6,574 nucleotides of DNA from PFJX01 sp038215555 (GTDB taxonomy: Bacteria; Pseudomonadota; Gammaproteobacteria; Burkholderiales; Thiobacillaceae), in contig JBBQQT010000178.1 of assembly GCA_038215555.1 (NCBI GenBank), positions 1 through 6,574 of the forward strand. The letters run 5' to 3'. A program made the position numbers and the translations under genes. A model generated the notes under the pieces. That model saw only the letters and a program-made list of their open reading frames with translations, had not been told where the DNA came from and ran no database searches. Positions 6,368 through 6,574 of the stretch are shown here, in pieces (position 1 is the stretch's first letter; every line of letters starts with the position of its first letter).

Positions 6368-6574
6368 ATGAGTTGGGCAGCGGAGGAATTCAAAGATCTC
6401 GACCTGGGCGACAAGCGCCTGAACAAGCGGATGGTTCGTCTTGTGGAGCGTTTTGCGGCCAACCCCATGGCAAGCATTCCGCAAGCGTGTGGTGGCTGGG
6501 CGGAGACCCAAGCGGCCTATCGGTTTCTGGCGCAAGACGACATTGAATGGGAAGGTATTCTCGCGTCGCACTGG
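6368..6574 (+). CDS. IS4-family transposase, Tn5-like DNA-binding N-terminus (partial at right edge)
   Basis: The open frame runs from ATG 6368 to the window edge, 69 codons with no stop. The protein begins MSWAAEEFKDLDLGDKRLNK and continues with RLVERFAANPMASIPQACGG and WAETQAAYRFLAQDDIEWEG. The pattern WAxEEFxxxDLGDxRLxxR followed by ASIPxACGGWAExxAAYRF is the hallmark of the N-terminal DNA-binding domain of Tn5/IS50-type transposases in the IS4 family. The catalytic DDE part lies beyond the window, so intactness cannot be judged. It is transcribed in the same direction as the operon and may be responsible for truncating the gene after the hybrid kinase. Confidence 0.9.
   Translation, partial: MSWAAEEFKDLDLGDKRLNKRMVRLVERFAANPMASIPQACGGWAETQAAYRFLAQDDIEWEGILASHW

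Larger units (their letters stand above)
6131..6574 (+). mobile_element. 5' portion of an IS4-family (Tn5/IS50-like) insertion sequence
   Basis: The transposase at 6368 shows that an insertion sequence runs off the right edge. The exact left terminus is not visible. Loss of the next reading frame at about 6131-6135 and the drop in GC after 6116 suggest the boundary lies there, but any point up to about 6340 is possible. The ~217 bases before the transposase hold no credible gene. They contain small inverted repeats: CTGATG 6147-6152 with CATCAG 6174-6179; AAACC 6244-6248 with GGTTT 6251-6255; and an imperfect GCATG..TTAC pair, 6296-6307 with 6329-6337. A weak promoter could be TTGCCT (6279) with CATTAC (6302) at 17-base spacing, but the match is poor. 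Confidence 0.5.

Noticed and set aside
6263..6571. 102-codon minus-strand frame and an 82-codon plus-strand frame at 6298-6546
   Set aside because: Both overlap the transposase reading frame, which has a strong family signature; neither translation resembles a known protein.

Overview
The window is about 6.6 kb of fairly GC-rich DNA, all genes on the + strand. It reads as a piece of a proteobacterial two-component signalling operon whose two ends have been rewritten by different insertion sequences. Hybrid kinases with many PAS domains, a BphO-like heme oxygenase and IS66- and IS4-type elements all fit a beta- or gammaproteobacterium. No 16S or other taxonomic marker is present, so this is an inference from protein style.

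Layout. Positions 1-111 look like the right end of an IS66-family element: a degenerate tail of its transposase, then a terminus reading CGCTTAC. It abuts, in frame, the last ~97 residues of a histidine kinase (112-405) that has lost its sensor, H-box and N-box. A four-base ATGA overlap leads into a heme oxygenase gene (402-1610). This carries a HO domain at residues ~10-215 and a further ~200-residue C-terminal region I do not recognise. Its reading frame is broken near 1545-1552; a single missing base would restore a 430-residue protein ending at 1693. After a 21-base gap comes a 1466-residue soluble hybrid kinase (1715-6115) with the order REC-PAS-PAS-GAF-PAS-PAS-HisKA-HATPase-REC-HPt-helical tail. 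Directly at its stop there is both an ATGA start and a perfect TAAGGAG ribosome-binding motif, but the reading frame dies after 12 codons (6112-6150). The next ~217 bases are non-coding and lower in GC, and the window ends inside an IS4-family (Tn5/IS50-like) transposase (6368 to edge).

How the genes may work together. Heme oxygenase makes biliverdin, the chromophore of bacteriophytochromes. Tight coupling of HO to an upstream histidine kinase suggests that the broken kinase was a bilin photoreceptor, though its sensor half is absent here. The hybrid kinase would run an internal His862-Asp1156-His1326 phosphorelay, with an extra N-terminal receiver (Asp55) able to take input from another kinase. 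Its expected output partner, a response regulator downstream, appears to have been cut off by the IS4-type insertion. The locus is probably decaying: one partner is truncated at each end and the middle gene carries a frameshift.
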